NCBI RefSeq assembly: GCF_032362555.1
Contig: NC_083520.1
Location: 1,860,001 to 1,924,000 of the forward strand
DNA: 64,000 nucleotides
Reading direction: 5' to 3'
DNA from: Amyelois transitella
Lineage: Eukaryota; Arthropoda; Insecta; Lepidoptera; Pyralidae
Below the pieces are notes generated by a model. The model saw only the letters and a list, made by a program, of their open reading frames with translations. It searched no databases and was not told the origin of the DNA. Positions 19,301-30,700 of this stretch are shown one piece after another (position 1 is the stretch's first letter; the number at the start of each line of letters is the position of its first letter). The position numbers and the translations under genes were made by a program.

Positions 19301-21556
19301 GCCCCTGCATTGCTTCCTGCAAAAATATTAATACAAAAGTTATGGTTAAAAGGAGTCGGCTGGGATGATGATCTCGATTCTGAAACAAAAGAGGAATGGA
19401 TTAATATAAGAAATAGTTATGAACACCTAAAACAAATAAAATTAAAGAGATGGATGAACACTACTCAAGACAATTTAAATGAGGTCACTGTGCATGGGTA
19501 TTGCGATGCGTCTAATAAAGCTTATGGAGCAGTTGCTTACCTTAGAGCCCGAACTGATGATGGAAATTTTAAGATAAGCCTCATCGCTGCTCGAACAAGA
19601 GTTGCGCCAGTTAAGCCAGTATCTTTACCGAGGCTGGAATTGTGTGGTGCAGTTCTTTTATCTCAATTGCTGAAACAAATTAGTGAAGCTACTCGAATAC
19701 CTAAAGATCAGTTTTTTGCATGGACTGACTCCACGATAGTTTTAGCATGGTTGGAAGGGGATCCGATTCGATGGCAAACTTTCGTCAGAAATAGAGTGAT
19801 TACAATTTTAGACAACATTGGAAACAAATGGTATCATGTCCGAACTGATGAGAATCCCGCTGACCTGGCTTCTAGAGGTTTATTACTACCTGATTTACAA
19901 AACAATCTATTGTGGTGGCAGGGACCAAACTGGCTGAAGAATGAAGAGCTACCTGTGAAGAAAATGAACAACTTAATAACAGAATTAGAGATAAGAAGAG
20001 ATATATTAGTAAATACTAAAGTACAAGATAATTATATAGAAGATGATAAAGATAATAAAGAATTTTTACTTACCAAATTTGAAGATTTTGACACGTTGAA
20101 AGAACTGTTAAAAACAATAACTTATTGCAAAAGATTTCTGAAATATAAAAGTTATGGAGTTAAAACTTTAGATGTACCTATAACAACGGAAGAGTTGGAA
20201 AGCGCACTCGATGTGTGCATAAGAATTGTACAGAAAAAGGATTTTGAAGAAGAAATGGTTGATCTAAGGAAAAGAGGCAGGGTTAAAAGGAGAAGCAATC
20301 TTAAATCCTTACATCCTTTCATTGACGCAAATAATATTCTCAGGGTGGGCGGTAGGATTCGCCATGCTAATTTGAATAACTCGAAGAAGAACCCTATAAT
20401 ATTAAGTGCAAAGAATCCTTTAACATTACTTCTTGTGGCAGATGCTCATGTAAAGACATTACACGGCGGAATTCAATTAATGTTGACATTTCTGAGGGAA
20501 AGGTACTGGATTATCAATGCTAAAAGAACAGTAAAATCCTGCATTCATCGATGTTTAATTTGTGCCAAACAGAGTGCTGCTACTAGAACACAACTCATGG
20601 GTGATCTACCGAAAGAACGTGTGACTCCAGCTAGACCCTTCTGTAATAGTGGCGTTGATTTTGCCGGTCCTTATCAGGTACTAATGTCAAAAGGTCGAGG
20701 TGCAAAAACCAGCAAGAGTTACATTTCAATTTTTATATGCATGGCTACGAAAGCTATTCACCTAGAACTTGTAGGTGATTTAACATCAGAAGCCTTTATA
20801 GGAGCTTTTAAGAGATTTGTAGCAAGAAGAGGCAAATGTACCAACCTGTGGAGTGATCAGGGACGTAATTTCATCGGCGCCAACAAAGAATTAGCACTGG
20901 AATGGAAAGAAGCTAAATTAGAGTTTGAAGGAGAAATTTCAGAAAAACTTGCATTGGACGGCACTCAGTGGCACTTCATCCCGGCGCATAGTCCCACCTT
21001 TGGCGGACTTTGGGAAGCAGGCGTCAAGTCTCTGAAATATCACCTGAAAAGGATACTTAATACCCACCTGACTTTCGAAGAACTGAGTACAATTTTATGT
21101 CAGGTGGAGGCTTGTTTAAATTCGAGACCACTGTGCCCAGTTGATGATACAAATCCAGATAGTTTTGAAATTCTTACCCCTGGACATTTCTTGATTGGTG
21201 AGGCCCCTATAGTAGTACCGTCTCGCCAGAAAAATTTCTCTTCTATGAGTCATTTATCCAGATGGCGTTATACGCAGAAATTACTTAATGAGTTTTGGAC
21301 CAGATGGCAAGATGAGTATTTGTCTCGACTTCAACAAAGACCCAAATGGTTAAGAAAGGTAGACGAGTTTAAAATCGGTCAAATAGTTCTCATCAAAACT
21401 GATGGGCTGCCTCCTGGTAAATGGCTACTTGGACGAGTAACGGAGAAACATCCCGGAACTGACGGTATAACCAGGGTTTACAGTGTTAAAAGCGGTGATA
21501 AAATTGTGAAAAGACCTATCACCAAGTTATGTCTTTTACCTATTGATAATGAATAA
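16334..21556 (+). CDS. BEL/Pao gag-pol polyprotein, 1740 aa
   Basis: Encodes the structural and replication proteins of the LTR element as one frame. Domains in order: a gag-like region with the DUF1759 type of fold (about residues 110-300); three Cys/His knuckle-like motifs (about 335-400, e.g. CFNCLAEGHSAWKC); an A17-type aspartic protease around DPGSQ near 470; reverse transcriptase with YMDD near 877; RNase H with YCDAS near 1055 and WTDST near 1129; the integrase HHCC zinc region near 1370-1400; the integrase core with SDQGRNF near 1506; and a C-terminal DUF5641-like segment (about 1620-1735). The length is usual for the family. The ATG at 16334 is the first in frame after a leader of about 400 bases. 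Confidence 0.93.
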   Translation: MEQLRVIENLASQLKKTQSNLKKCPKTRLTKGYIESKLECIHEYWEKFLEAHSSLIQETDIEKHDKIPYLANEEFDIIEELYLCIKGDLKDMLEKLTPTTVSQSSRSSPQHPSHSNLSCAKLPKIELPKFSGKYEEWANYDDLFSSLVDNDNSLSKVQKLHYLKASVTGEAEALLRHIQVTEANYDQAREILKNRYANKRLVVNSLLKRLFGQKKCASQTATQIKMLLDTTEECLNGLINEGISTTSWDPVIIHHVVQKLDFESHKSWEEHAYKLKPNELPSWRDLKQFLEGKFRTLELVTNTNNPITSITREKTQAFKGKSFHVAAAATSSVQTCINCNEDHTLSHCKVFGKLQPRERSEFVRNKSLCFNCLAEGHSAWKCRLPVTCRICKRKHHTLLHEKREFQTTDNVQTHHSQLDDTKDEQQEDEETNDAIATHFTAKKSTALLATALVPVRDEKGYVTILRALVDPGSQANFISERATQTLKVKRTSAKGNITGVGSTKTTVKHVVQLELLSNHEDTFKLGMKAYVMATQLTTHLPTKTIKIPSNNWTHLRGLTLADPNFNEVGRIDLLLGVEVCSQILKNELIKGPLGSPCAQNTHLGWILFGAIQDTSSSEEIIVMHHQLDIDNMLKNFWEIEPDTKKKYTKEEERCERLFEETYSRQEEGRYVVKLPFKTDNPQCRNGNTREIAIRRLEQIEKRFRKDKLLKEEYTKVFEEYKTLNHLEEVPENEKNNPAVYLPHHAVIKLDRDTSKVRIVFDASSKGSNHVSLNDELMVGPQIQEDMRSLVIRWRMKRVCFTADVQMMYRQILVTKEDADFQRILWRDSTGTIKDYRLLRITFGTACAPYLAVKTLQQIAKDEGKEHPVAAKTIHEDFYMDDLMSGSDTVPEALDTAMNIAEILKRGGMNLQKWTSNSSEFLKQIKPSNRSIKVKLDIKLDGMTKALGVSWNMGEDVFQYNFQLPHLEKVINKRTILAEIQRLFDPLGWLAPALLPAKILIQKLWLKGVGWDDDLDSETKEEWINIRNSYEHLKQIKLKRWMNTTQDNLNEVTVHGYCDASNKAYGAVAYLRARTDDGNFKISLIAARTRVAPVKPVSLPRLELCGAVLLSQLLKQISEATRIPKDQFFAWTDSTIVLAWLEGDPIRWQTFVRNRVITILDNIGNKWYHVRTDENPADLASRGLLLPDLQNNLLWWQGPNWLKNEELPVKKMNNLITELEIRRDILVNTKVQDNYIEDDKDNKEFLLTKFEDFDTLKELLKTITYCKRFLKYKSYGVKTLDVPITTEELESALDVCIRIVQKKDFEEEMVDLRKRGRVKRRSNLKSLHPFIDANNILRVGGRIRHANLNNSKKNPIILSAKNPLTLLLVADAHVKTLHGGIQLMLTFLRERYWIINAKRTVKSCIHRCLICAKQSAATRTQLMGDLPKERVTPARPFCNSGVDFAGPYQVLMSKGRGAKTSKSYISIFICMATKAIHLELVGDLTSEAFIGAFKRFVARRGKCTNLWSDQGRNFIGANKELALEWKEAKLEFEGEISEKLALDGTQWHFIPAHSPTFGGLWEAGVKSLKYHLKRILNTHLTFEELSTILCQVEACLNSRPLCPVDDTNPDSFEILTPGHFLIGEAPIVVPSRQKNFSSMSHLSRWRYTQKLLNEFWTRWQDEYLSRLQQRPKWLRKVDEFKIGQIVLIKTDGLPPGKWLLGRVTEKHPGTDGITRVYSVKSGDKIVKRPITKLCLLPIDNE

Positions 21557-21827
21557 TGAACTTTGTTTATTTTATAGAATTATTTTCATGTTTAGTTTCA
21601 TTTAACGAAAGGGCTAAGTTAATTTCATTATTTAGTATATGGCATGTAGGTTTTACTTATAAATTGTTATAAGAAAGTTAAATAATTAATATTTAGTTTT
21701 ATATACTTTTTGTTTAAAGTTTATTATAGCTGTTAGGTACTTAATGCAAATGTGGATTCTAAGAATAACATGTTCTTTCATTATTTTTGTTATTTAAAGG
21801 CCTGTAACAGCCCTTTGGCGGGCGGAA

Positions 21828-21968
21828 TGTTCGATGTTCAAATGCATTGTCCAATTGATAGGAGCTGTCATTATGTGAATCAGTTGCAAATAAACAATCA
21901 TCCCGTCTACACGTTGGTTTTCCTTTAAAGAGTAGTACAAACCATAGTAACCCTTATTCAAACGTACA
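21828..21968 (+). repeat. 3' LTR of BEL/Pao element
   Basis: 141 bp, identical by eye to the 5' LTR. The right target duplication ATTAT is at 21969-21973. Confidence 0.92.
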
Positions 21969-22045
21969 ATTATGTAGAAGCAATTTTGGGTTGATATTAA
22001 TTCGATAAAGAATAAACCCTTCTTTAGTCCGTAATACAGCTTAAG

Positions 22046-22280
22046 ACATACATACATATGGTCACGTCTATATCCCTTGCGGGGTAGACAGAGCCAACAG
22101 TCTTGAAATGACTGAATGGCCACGTTAAGCTATTTGGCTTAATGATAGAATTGAGATTCAAATAGTGACAGGTTGCAAACCCATCGCCTAAAAAAGAATC
22201 CCAAACCCATCCCAAAGTTTGTAAGCCTATCCCGTAGTCGCCTTTTTACCAAATACATGGGAAAAATCATGCCCGTTTTC
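22046..22280 (-). repeat. Family A SINE-like repeat
   Basis: Minus-strand copy, tail CATACATACATATGG, broken at its 5' end against a family B scrap. Confidence 0.8.
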
Positions 22281-22475
22281 AGGAACCGAAGAGTTCGCGT
22301 GAAGTGATTTATGAGTGTGAATGAAGCGAAAAGAGCATGCAGAGATCGTTACAAGTGGAAAGGTGCAGTATCTGCCTACCCCTCCGGGAAAGTGATTTAT
22401 GTATGTATGTAATTCTAATAGTAACACGTTGCCAACCCATTGCATAAAAAAAATGGAATCCCAAGTTTATAAGCT
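22281..22475 (+). repeat. Family B LINE tail followed by a family A scrap
   Basis: 22290-22411 is the plus-strand 3' end of family B ('gaatgaagcgaaaagagcatg', 'cctacccctccgggaaag', then GTATGTATGTA). 22412-22475 is a minus-strand scrap of family A. The B tail lacks the usual 'aggcg' before the repeat. Confidence 0.7.
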
Positions 22476-22860
22476 AACGAAAGTTTACGAAATAAGTGTA
22501 ATTTGTTGATCTACGCCTACTCGATAAATTGAAAGAGTTGTAGGTATAAAAGGATTTCATTAGTTTGTCAGGACCATCTCAAAATAGCAGCAATACATTG
22601 AGAACGTGTGCGTGAATAAATTTCGGGACAGACCCGGTTCTGATTCATAAAATGTTTATGGTGAAACGGGTAAACATACACACCGAATTTATCGGTTGGA
22701 GTCATGAAGGCGGTAAAGTTTATTTCATCATATAAATTTCATCGCCGAATGTAAAATAGTTATTAACATTGAGATTATACTACAATATGTGTCGTGTGGT
22801 TCATCATGAAAAAAATAGAGTAGGTAATAGTAGTTCCACCAAAAAGTGGAATAACTATTA
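22476..22860. other. Intergenic DNA, nothing recognised
   Basis: AT-rich and without a convincing frame. A short family A 5' scrap is seen at about 22790-22805. Confidence 0.35.
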
Positions 22861-22966
22861 TATTGGCTCATCCCTTAGTCGCCTTTTACGACATCCATGG
22901 GAAAGAGATGGAGTGGTCCTATTCTTTTTTGTATTAGTGCCGGGAACCACACGGCACCATTGTAAG
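22861..22966 (-). repeat. Family A, 5' part
   Basis: Minus-strand 5' end with fold-back 'gtgccgggaaccacacggca'. Short plus-strand scraps of the 3' end follow at 23030-23075 and 23585-23660. Confidence 0.8.
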
Positions 22967-23211
22967 AGTATCGTGCAGTAACCAATCAAACTGATATAGT
23001 AATAAAGACGTGGCTTCTCACACTTCTCAAGTTTGTCGGCTCTGTCTACCCCGCAAGGGAAAGACGTGATGTATATTTGTAATTTAGATACGTATCATTT
23101 TTACCATGCAAAAACTACCTGTAGGACGTTATAGGGCCAGCAGAAATTGAACCTGTAAGTACATCACATTTTTATGGATCTTTAACGGCTCTACCAGAGA
23201 CACCCTTTATT

Positions 23212-23320
23212 AGAATAGAATAGATTTATTTTCAAAATTGGATAGGTACAAGGTATTGACGTCACATCACTTAAATCTAGTTATAATTACTATTTTAATC
23301 TAGAGTTTATTTCCGTGAAA
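23212..23320 (-). repeat. Family E retroposon tail
   Basis: Minus-strand copy beginning at 'attagaatagaatagattta' and including 'attgacgtcacatcactta'. Confidence 0.65.
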
Positions 23321-23918
23321 TAATAATCAGTGCTCTATTATATATCACTCAGACTGCCCGAACTAAATAGGTTCTCGTTTAGGTAAAAGGGCGGAGAAAG
23401 TATAAATCATATGCTTATAAAAAGGACAAGGAAATGCCATTAGCGCTAAGAATTTCCCCGATAACATAAATTGCGATGTTTTGTATTGCTGCCACGAGAT
23501 ACATTTCACTTTTTATTAAAATTGGACGTGGAACTGAGTATATATTCCGCTTTAAATGCGTTAGATCATTTAAAACTAAATAAACTAGCTAAACGTGGCC
23601 TATTAGTCTTTTCAAGTAATCCGCAAGGGATATAGAATTGATTATGTGTATGTAGATCATTTTAATAATAAATAAATCTATATATATACATAAAATAAAT
23701 CTGTTGAAGGGACAATTCTGTACATTAAAATATTTGAAAAAATAAGAAACGGAGGGTGGTACTGGATTTATCCCTATTAATCTTTATAATTATACGAACC
23801 GACTCCCATCTGACCTCAACAACTTTTGTAAACATTGAATAATGGTTACACATTGAATTGCCAAAATTTTAAAATCAATCTAGTTACAACAAATAGAAAA
23901 AAAATACTATTAATTACT

Positions 23919-25787
23919 TTAATGTTTTTGATAAATTGCTATTGTAATTTCAAGGAATAATACAAAACATGAAACTGCAACACCTAGGAACCACAAGCAG
24001 AAGACAGCCGCGACACCTTTTAGTGTGATACTGCAACCATTCATACAGTAATATCCTTTAGTCAAAGCACTTTTAGTAAACACCTCCGATTTAGATATGT
24101 CCAAAATCCCCACTGCTTCGTCGTAAAGTCTGTTCAGTATACCGCTTTCGGCAAGTTTCACCATTAAATTTTGAAAAGTCTCCAAAACAAGACTGTCTTT
24201 ACTGATGGGCATTTCATGAAACACCGTTATAATATTGTCAGCAGATCTCATCAGTCTAGCTTCATCATTATTCGCTGTGATAACTTGATATTCTATGAAT
24301 TGTCCATCTAATAATACAGTTATACCTTTATTTCTACACACCTTCCACACACAATCTCTAAAACTATCGCAATCTTCTGCATGTTTGAAAAAATTAAGAT
24401 AATTGACATCTTTGATGAAGTTCCTGCCGTCGGGATAAAGGTAAACTTTTTTCCCTGAATTCATTATGTCATAACTTGTCTTATATAGTGTAGGAGGGTT
24501 GCTGATCGTTAAACATGAATATATCTCGATGTTAAAGTAAGCCACTGTAAAGAAACATAGTAATATATATATTATTTGCAATATCTTCTGCTTTGTTGTT
24601 CTTGCAATTTGTAATTTAGCTGCTCCAACTGCTGAACCGAAATTGTACAACAAAGTGTTAGACAAAGAAACTCTTTTTCCATCAAACCATGATACCAAAT
24701 ACCAAAGTAACGAATATATAATATAGATAACAAACGACATGTAAAGTTTATCAACTATACTGATTACGTTCTTGAACGATCTCGGCTCCCTTTCCACTGC
24801 ATACGTCCAAATGATTACTTGTCTTGCATAAATCCCTGAATATTTAATTGTGGTTCCATAAACATTATAGAGACCGCCACCGCATACGTCCAAAGTGTTG
24901 TTTTCAAGATACTTCACGAAAGTTACTTCTGCCAGGGAATTGATAGGTAACGTTTTAATTTTATATAAATTGAGCGTTGCATTCACTTTGGCTGCTAATA
25001 TTTTCAAAATTTCATAGTCACACCCCTTTATTTCATTCGCATTAATTGGAGTCAGAGCTGTCTTATTTGCATACGATTTTATTACTGAAAACGGACGTAG
25101 ATAACCCATCCCGACTCGTAGGGCACATTTGTGAAAATTTGATGTCGTTTTTTGTAAATAAATGTTATTATTTAATAATTTACCATGGTGACAGGAATTG
25201 ATATGCGTTGGAAGCAAGTTTTGCTTTACTTCACAAGTAACCTTGTCCAATTCGGGCATAAAGGTGAGAACCTCATGTTTTTCATTATATGGACTTATAA
25301 TGAAATAGGTGATATGGTATTCGCTTGTCATCAATCCAAGTTTCGAATACATATATTTGCAATCTTTATAGGAAAAGTTATTGATTACAATAATAAACTT
25401 GATACTCTCATCAATTATTGTCTCGTTGAGCTGCGACAATTCTTTACAGTCATTGTAAAAAATAATAATCATCACCTGTTGTTTATCAATGTACCTAGTT
25501 TCGATTAAATCTTTGACATTCGTTGTAACAATTCTGGGAATGCCGGCTACTGCAAGTTTTTGAGTAATTTCAAAAGAAAAGATTGATGCATTTTTTGTAA
25601 AATTTTCATTATTTTCAAACAGCAATACTGTTATTCTTGATGTTGATAAATCCTTCACAACTTTCATAATGCATTCAGTTACCGAATCAAACATTGGTGC
25701 AATTTTTTTACTTTTTATAGTTTCAACACTTGCATAATAAATAAGTGATATTAAAATTAATTTCACTAATATTCTTTTGAAAATCAT
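23919..25787 (-). CDS. Divergent ionotropic receptor, intronless, 622 aa
   Basis: A probable chemosensory ligand-gated channel of the insect IR family, related to ionotropic glutamate receptors and acting in the dendritic membrane. A hydrophobic signal segment spans residues 1-20. A variable extracellular part is followed by the split ligand-binding lobes (S1 about 220-345, S2 about 430-580). Membrane segments are about 348-366, 402-423 and 590-615. Length and topology fit the family. The single exon fits divergent lepidopteran IRs (IR7d, IR85a or IR100 type), but I cannot name the orthologue. The N-terminal part is weakly conserved, as usual for this class. The ATG at 25787 gives the signal peptide. 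Family D and A scraps lie 3' of it. Confidence 0.85.
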   Translation of the reverse strand: MIFKRILVKLILISLIYYASVETIKSKKIAPMFDSVTECIMKVVKDLSTSRITVLLFENNENFTKNASIFSFEITQKLAVAGIPRIVTTNVKDLIETRYIDKQQVMIIIFYNDCKELSQLNETIIDESIKFIIVINNFSYKDCKYMYSKLGLMTSEYHITYFIISPYNEKHEVLTFMPELDKVTCEVKQNLLPTHINSCHHGKLLNNNIYLQKTTSNFHKCALRVGMGYLRPFSVIKSYANKTALTPINANEIKGCDYEILKILAAKVNATLNLYKIKTLPINSLAEVTFVKYLENNTLDVCGGGLYNVYGTTIKYSGIYARQVIIWTYAVEREPRSFKNVISIVDKLYMSFVIYIIYSLLWYLVSWFDGKRVSLSNTLLYNFGSAVGAAKLQIARTTKQKILQIIYILLCFFTVAYFNIEIYSCLTISNPPTLYKTSYDIMNSGKKVYLYPDGRNFIKDVNYLNFFKHAEDCDSFRDCVWKVCRNKGITVLLDGQFIEYQVITANNDEARLMRSADNIITVFHEMPISKDSLVLETFQNLMVKLAESGILNRLYDEAVGILDISKSEVFTKSALTKGYYCMNGCSITLKGVAAVFCLWFLGVAVSCFVLFLEITIAIYQKH

Positions 25788-27188
25788 GTCTCTAGCTTAT
25801 GATGTATTTAGTACGTCACCCAAACGAAACCAACTTAATAATGCAGATAATTCAAAAAGCATTTGGTGAATACTTAATAATGAGGTCATGTTACGGCTTT
25901 TAATTTTGAAAGCTTTTACATGTACATACAATGAAAATGTCTGTTTTGTGAGGTACAAAACAAAATCATCATTAAACGCCTATTACATGATTAATTTCTT
26001 TTCTTTTTTTTTTACTGACGGCAGAACAGAATTTATCACTTAGAATTATTCCCCTTCTTATAAACTATAGAAAACTATATAAACTATAGAGAAAACCAGA
26101 CAATTTTCCCAAAATTATCACGGATAAAAGGGGATTTTGTAAATATGAAGTCGCGAGCTAAATTAAGTTTAATTATCGATGGATTAATTGATAAACCTAC
26201 CAAATTATTACAGCATGATGCTCTGTAGATATTTTATCATATGCTAGCATTCCGCCCTGGCTTCGCACGGCTAGTATTTATACATATAAAGCTTCCTCTT
26301 GAATCACTTTTAAAACTGTATTAAAACAATAGCATCAAAATCCGTTGTGAAGTTTTAGAGATCTAAGCGTACTTACATACATACAGAAAGACAGACGCGG
26401 GAAGCGACTTTGCTACTATGTAGTGATAATAAAGTGATGTTATTGATTCATGATAACATCAGAACAAATTTTAGGGTATAAAAATATGACACGAAATCTA
26501 CCTATGTAACAATTTCAGTAAGTAATTTCAATAGTCTCAACCAAGCGGCATTAAATTGCGGAATTATTTAGAATTGTACATGACAGTAAAACAGACTAAC
26601 GAATTGCGAACAAAACTTGACTGTTACATAAATCGTTCTTCAAAAAAAGCAGTTCAATTAAGGAGAGGATTAATTACGGAGTTAATAAAAGGTACGGCAT
26701 TCATCCCGGTATAACCCGTGCTTCATTAAAAAGTTACCGGGAGAACAACCTTAACGGAACTCTAGTATTCGTTTTGCATTTTTTTTTGCCCATCTTCTTT
26801 TTAACAACGAGTTTTAAATTTGTAAATTCAGACTTACTTACTTATAACCACCGACCAGTCTCTGTAACATTCGACCAAAAAGTGGATACAACACTTTTTA
26901 TTTTGTTACTGTACGTTGTACGTAAGTGTCTGTCTCTAATATGGTCTATAGACTTTATATAATTAATTATAATTTGAGCATTGTTACGAGTATATTGTTG
27001 TGTACAGATTTTGATGCCTTTTAGCTTGCAATAGTTTCTTTGCTTTGTTATTGGAAATTGGTTTAACGTACGTTCAACATAAGCAGTAGAAGTACTCCAA
27101 AATATTGCTACTTAATTGTATCTGAGTAAGAAATACCTTAAACAATTATGTAATAATAAAATTAATACTCTGGTAACAAATAAACAAC
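25788..27188. other. Intergenic DNA between the IR and aquaporin genes
   Basis: Upstream side of the IR gene. A worn RTE-like (family F-type) fragment lies at about 26250-26420 ('ccctggcttcgcacggctag', 'gaagcgactttgctactatg'). No other gene recognised. Confidence 0.45.
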
Positions 27189-27194
27189 TTTATT
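27189..27194 (-). terminator. Candidate poly(A) signal of the aquaporin gene
   Basis: AATAAA on the minus strand, giving a 3' UTR of about 540 bases after the stop at 27734. Confidence 0.4.
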
Positions 27195-27733
27195 TACAAA
27201 GGACATACGTAGCACTTATTATATTTTTTGGAAGAAAATTTTAAAAGAAGGTATTTTATACAAAGAATACTGAAGGATAGGGTAACCGAAAAAACAGATA
27301 ATTTTAAGATATACTTATAAAAAGATGTTGGTAAAAATGGAAATATCAACAAATAACTGATAGATTTAATAAACAATTTGATTCAATCTCTAAAAACCAT
27401 TTGGCAAGTGCAAAACGTTCAAGGTATGTTTCAAAATAAATAATCATGTTCATAAAACAATTTTTACATAAAAGAAAAATAAACTTAAAATTAACTTTCT
27501 GGAAAATGACTAGACTTATATCTATCCCGAAGGATAAAATAATCTTATTTTAACACAGATCTAAACTTCGCAGTCAATCAATAACAAATCAAAAATGAAG
27601 AAGAATCAGGCTTTTAAGTTTTTGTACAATGACAAAAGGTATATGCTTAGCCACAAACTTCACATGGACTGGTAATAATAAGAAGGAGAATTAATTAAAA
27701 CGATTCATAATACTTCAAAAAGATAAAAATTCC

Positions 27734-30700
27734 TTAGTCTTCCTTGTCGGCCCAAATGCTGTCACCGTTGACCTCGGTAGTGCCCCTGATATATTTCTGG
27801 ACAGCTGGTAGTTTGTACATGTAGACGGACAAGACAGAGCCTGCACAGGCACCTATCCAGTAGACCACAGCATGTTCCAACAAGGTATGCCCTTCACAGC
27901 CAGCTTTGAGGGAAGTCGCCAGAACGGGGTTGAAGTAACCACCTGAGTAGTCGAAAGCTGTAAGAAAAATGACGTTAACCCTCACATTTTCTTGAAAAAC
28001 AATTTGTTTGATTCTAAAAGTTAAATATATGGAAGTGAAAGAACGATTGGATTCAAATATAACTATTAACTAACAGTTTGAACTTGAGCCGTTCTATCAT
28101 CGAATTTCCAAATTAAAAAAAAAATCTGTGGGATTTATCTACAACTTTTGATAAAGCAAATAGTTTCATAACTACAATTAAGGTATAAATCTTTATAAAG
28201 AATAGCAAAAGTTCTATAAATCTTTTGAATCTTTCTTCCATTTCGAACAGATACAAGAAAATAAAAAATAATTAAATAGCTAATGAACATCTATGTGAAA
28301 TGTGTAATAATTAAGACAATGAAACTAATGAAGACAATAATGCAAATGCATATGCGAAATACGAATATATACATTCAATTCTAAATTTTGATAATCATGC
28401 ATATGATACAAATGAATAACAGGTAGCGAGAATGTCGACAAGTTTAAAAACTTATGATCATGGGGTTTTTTTTAACTAATATAGAGAATATAATAATGGA
28501 TTTTCAGTATTTTTTGGGTCTATTTAATTTTTCCTATGAATAATATCAGAATTCTGTGATTTACCTTTATGTAAAAGGCTGTTTTTTTTTTTAAATGCTA
28601 TTGATTGTTTTATAATTTTATCAGCAATATAATCATAGAAATCATATTTTAAACATTAAGTAAATTGTCGTATTATGAAAAATAAACTACATCAATATTA
28701 TCAACTTTATTCGTTGTCGTATCGTTATCCTTTTTTAGTTTATATTACATTATTAAGTAAATGTTGTTTGTCTGTATAGATTTTATTTTTATAGATTCTA
28801 GGGTTCTTGTCGCCACTGTCACCACCTGTAGTTAGTTGAACAGCTATGTACCTTTTCCTAAATGGATTTTGCAAAAGATGGACACGCTTAGGTCCGCATT
28901 GGCACTATTGTCTTGATACCGGTAGACAAATACCTTATGCCTAGTTAGGACCCCTGCAACAGTGAACTGTATGAGTCTGATGATGATATTGATGATGATG
29001 TAGTGAATATCATGAAATAAGCAAATTTTTATTTTGAAGCACCGGTGGTAGGGTGATTTAGATACTCCAACTAAACAGGCGTGATCTTAACACGGCCATG
29101 ACTTAAATTTTCTGAGTTATGTACTTATGTATGTATTATCAGCTTTTATGCTAGGCGATGAACTTACGGTAAGGGAAAACATCGTGAGGAAACCTGAACA
29201 TAGGTTAGGCCACCTTACAGTCGTTGCAGAGATCAGACGAGTGAAGCTTTATGTAAAAACGTGACCTCATCTCTAGACACTACTAATAATGTAATACCTC
29301 TATATACATATATGCCCATAAAATCATGCCTCTCTTTTAGAGAAGTAGGAAGAGACTTCACTTTCCTACATCAAATATCTTTAATGAAGCGAATGAAGAA
29401 TACGGATGAAGTGAAAGAAGTATGCAGAAAACATTGCAAGTGGAAAAATGTAGGTCTCTTAAGTCATTAAGTTTATAATGTAATATAATTAACATAAATT
29501 TTAAAAAAACCTGTAACTGACACTAAAAGAAAGAAATATTTCAATAACTCGATTTAATCTTTCTTTCTCATCTATAATTGGGTTATGGCGTTAGCTACAG
29601 AAATCATAAAATCTCAAAATCTTACGAGTTTATTATTTTCGGAACTCCAGATTACGCCTTGAAAATTTTCCTTTGATCAGCATGTTGTTTGTTATTTCTG
29701 TTACGTGCTGTATTTCGTGAATGTTATAAGTAGCTTTTCAGAATTAAGCTTTATATCGTTTTAACGGTGTTGTTTATTTAGATGATGTCGTTAAGCTATG
29801 TATTTCGACTGACAGCCCCATATTCTAGCAATAACATGCATCATCAAGTAATGTCTTTGATGAATGTATCCTTGTCCTTTCCTTTTATTTATTTAGTAAC
29901 TCATTAGAATAATCATAAATAGGTAACATTTCGCCCAAATGATTCGGTCTAAGGTTGTGAAAAGTCCAATAAAAAAAAATTGTTGACAACATTGCATAAC
30001 TATATGTCGATGACGACAAAGTTCATGTATGTCCTAGAAATCGAACCCACTATCTGAAAATTTAGGGTATTTACTCACAAAATGTGCATTCAAACCTTCC
30101 CAAGAGACTGAAATTGCTCAAAGGTTAAAAGTGCTTACTCCTTTGCTCAAAAACATAGGCGGACTCACATTGATATAGAATCATGGTTGCAAGGTGCATC
30201 CCGAGCTTCTCTCCACAGATATGGATTAATTCAACGACTGTATCAATGTAAATCAACCATTGTAGATAATCAAGCCAAATGTATGTCTGTGATTTAATTA
30301 TGATCCGATAGTATACATATATAAATAAACTCTTTATTGTTCTTACCAGCGACGACAAGGGAAGTGCCAATGAAGGAGTCAATGGCCGTTGCAAATCGAG
30401 GGTTCAGATCACCCAGCGATTTTGAAGCCAGCCTGCAGAGGCAGGTGGCTATACCTTCAACCACCGCGCCGTAGAGAACTGGCACCTTATGATAATAAAA
30501 AAAATGAAATAAATTAAAAATGGTTTTATGTAATAAATAATTGGAAAATTGTTTTATTCTTTTACGAATTCTTCCTTACGAAGGTCTGCATCTGCACTTT
30601 TAAAATCGCAAATTGATATATGGTTCTGAAGTGGAACTACTTATTTGTGCAAATCAATAAGGCAAAACTTTCCTTCTGGGGTTATATTTTCTTTAACGAA

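Larger units (their letters stand above)
15792..21968 (+). mobile_element. BEL/Pao LTR retrotransposon, looks whole, very young
   Basis: Two 141-bp LTRs (15792-15932 and 21828-21968) begin TGTT, end ACA and look identical base for base. The 5-bp target duplication ATTAT flanks them. A single long gag-pol frame fills the inside, and a purine-rich tract (about 21818-21827) lies directly before the 3' LTR. No envelope frame is present. Family membership rests on the pol order protease, reverse transcriptase, RNase H, integrase and on the Pao-type protease and C-terminal domain. I saw no breaks. Identical LTRs imply a recent insertion, though a dated age needs a substitution rate. Confidence 0.93.
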
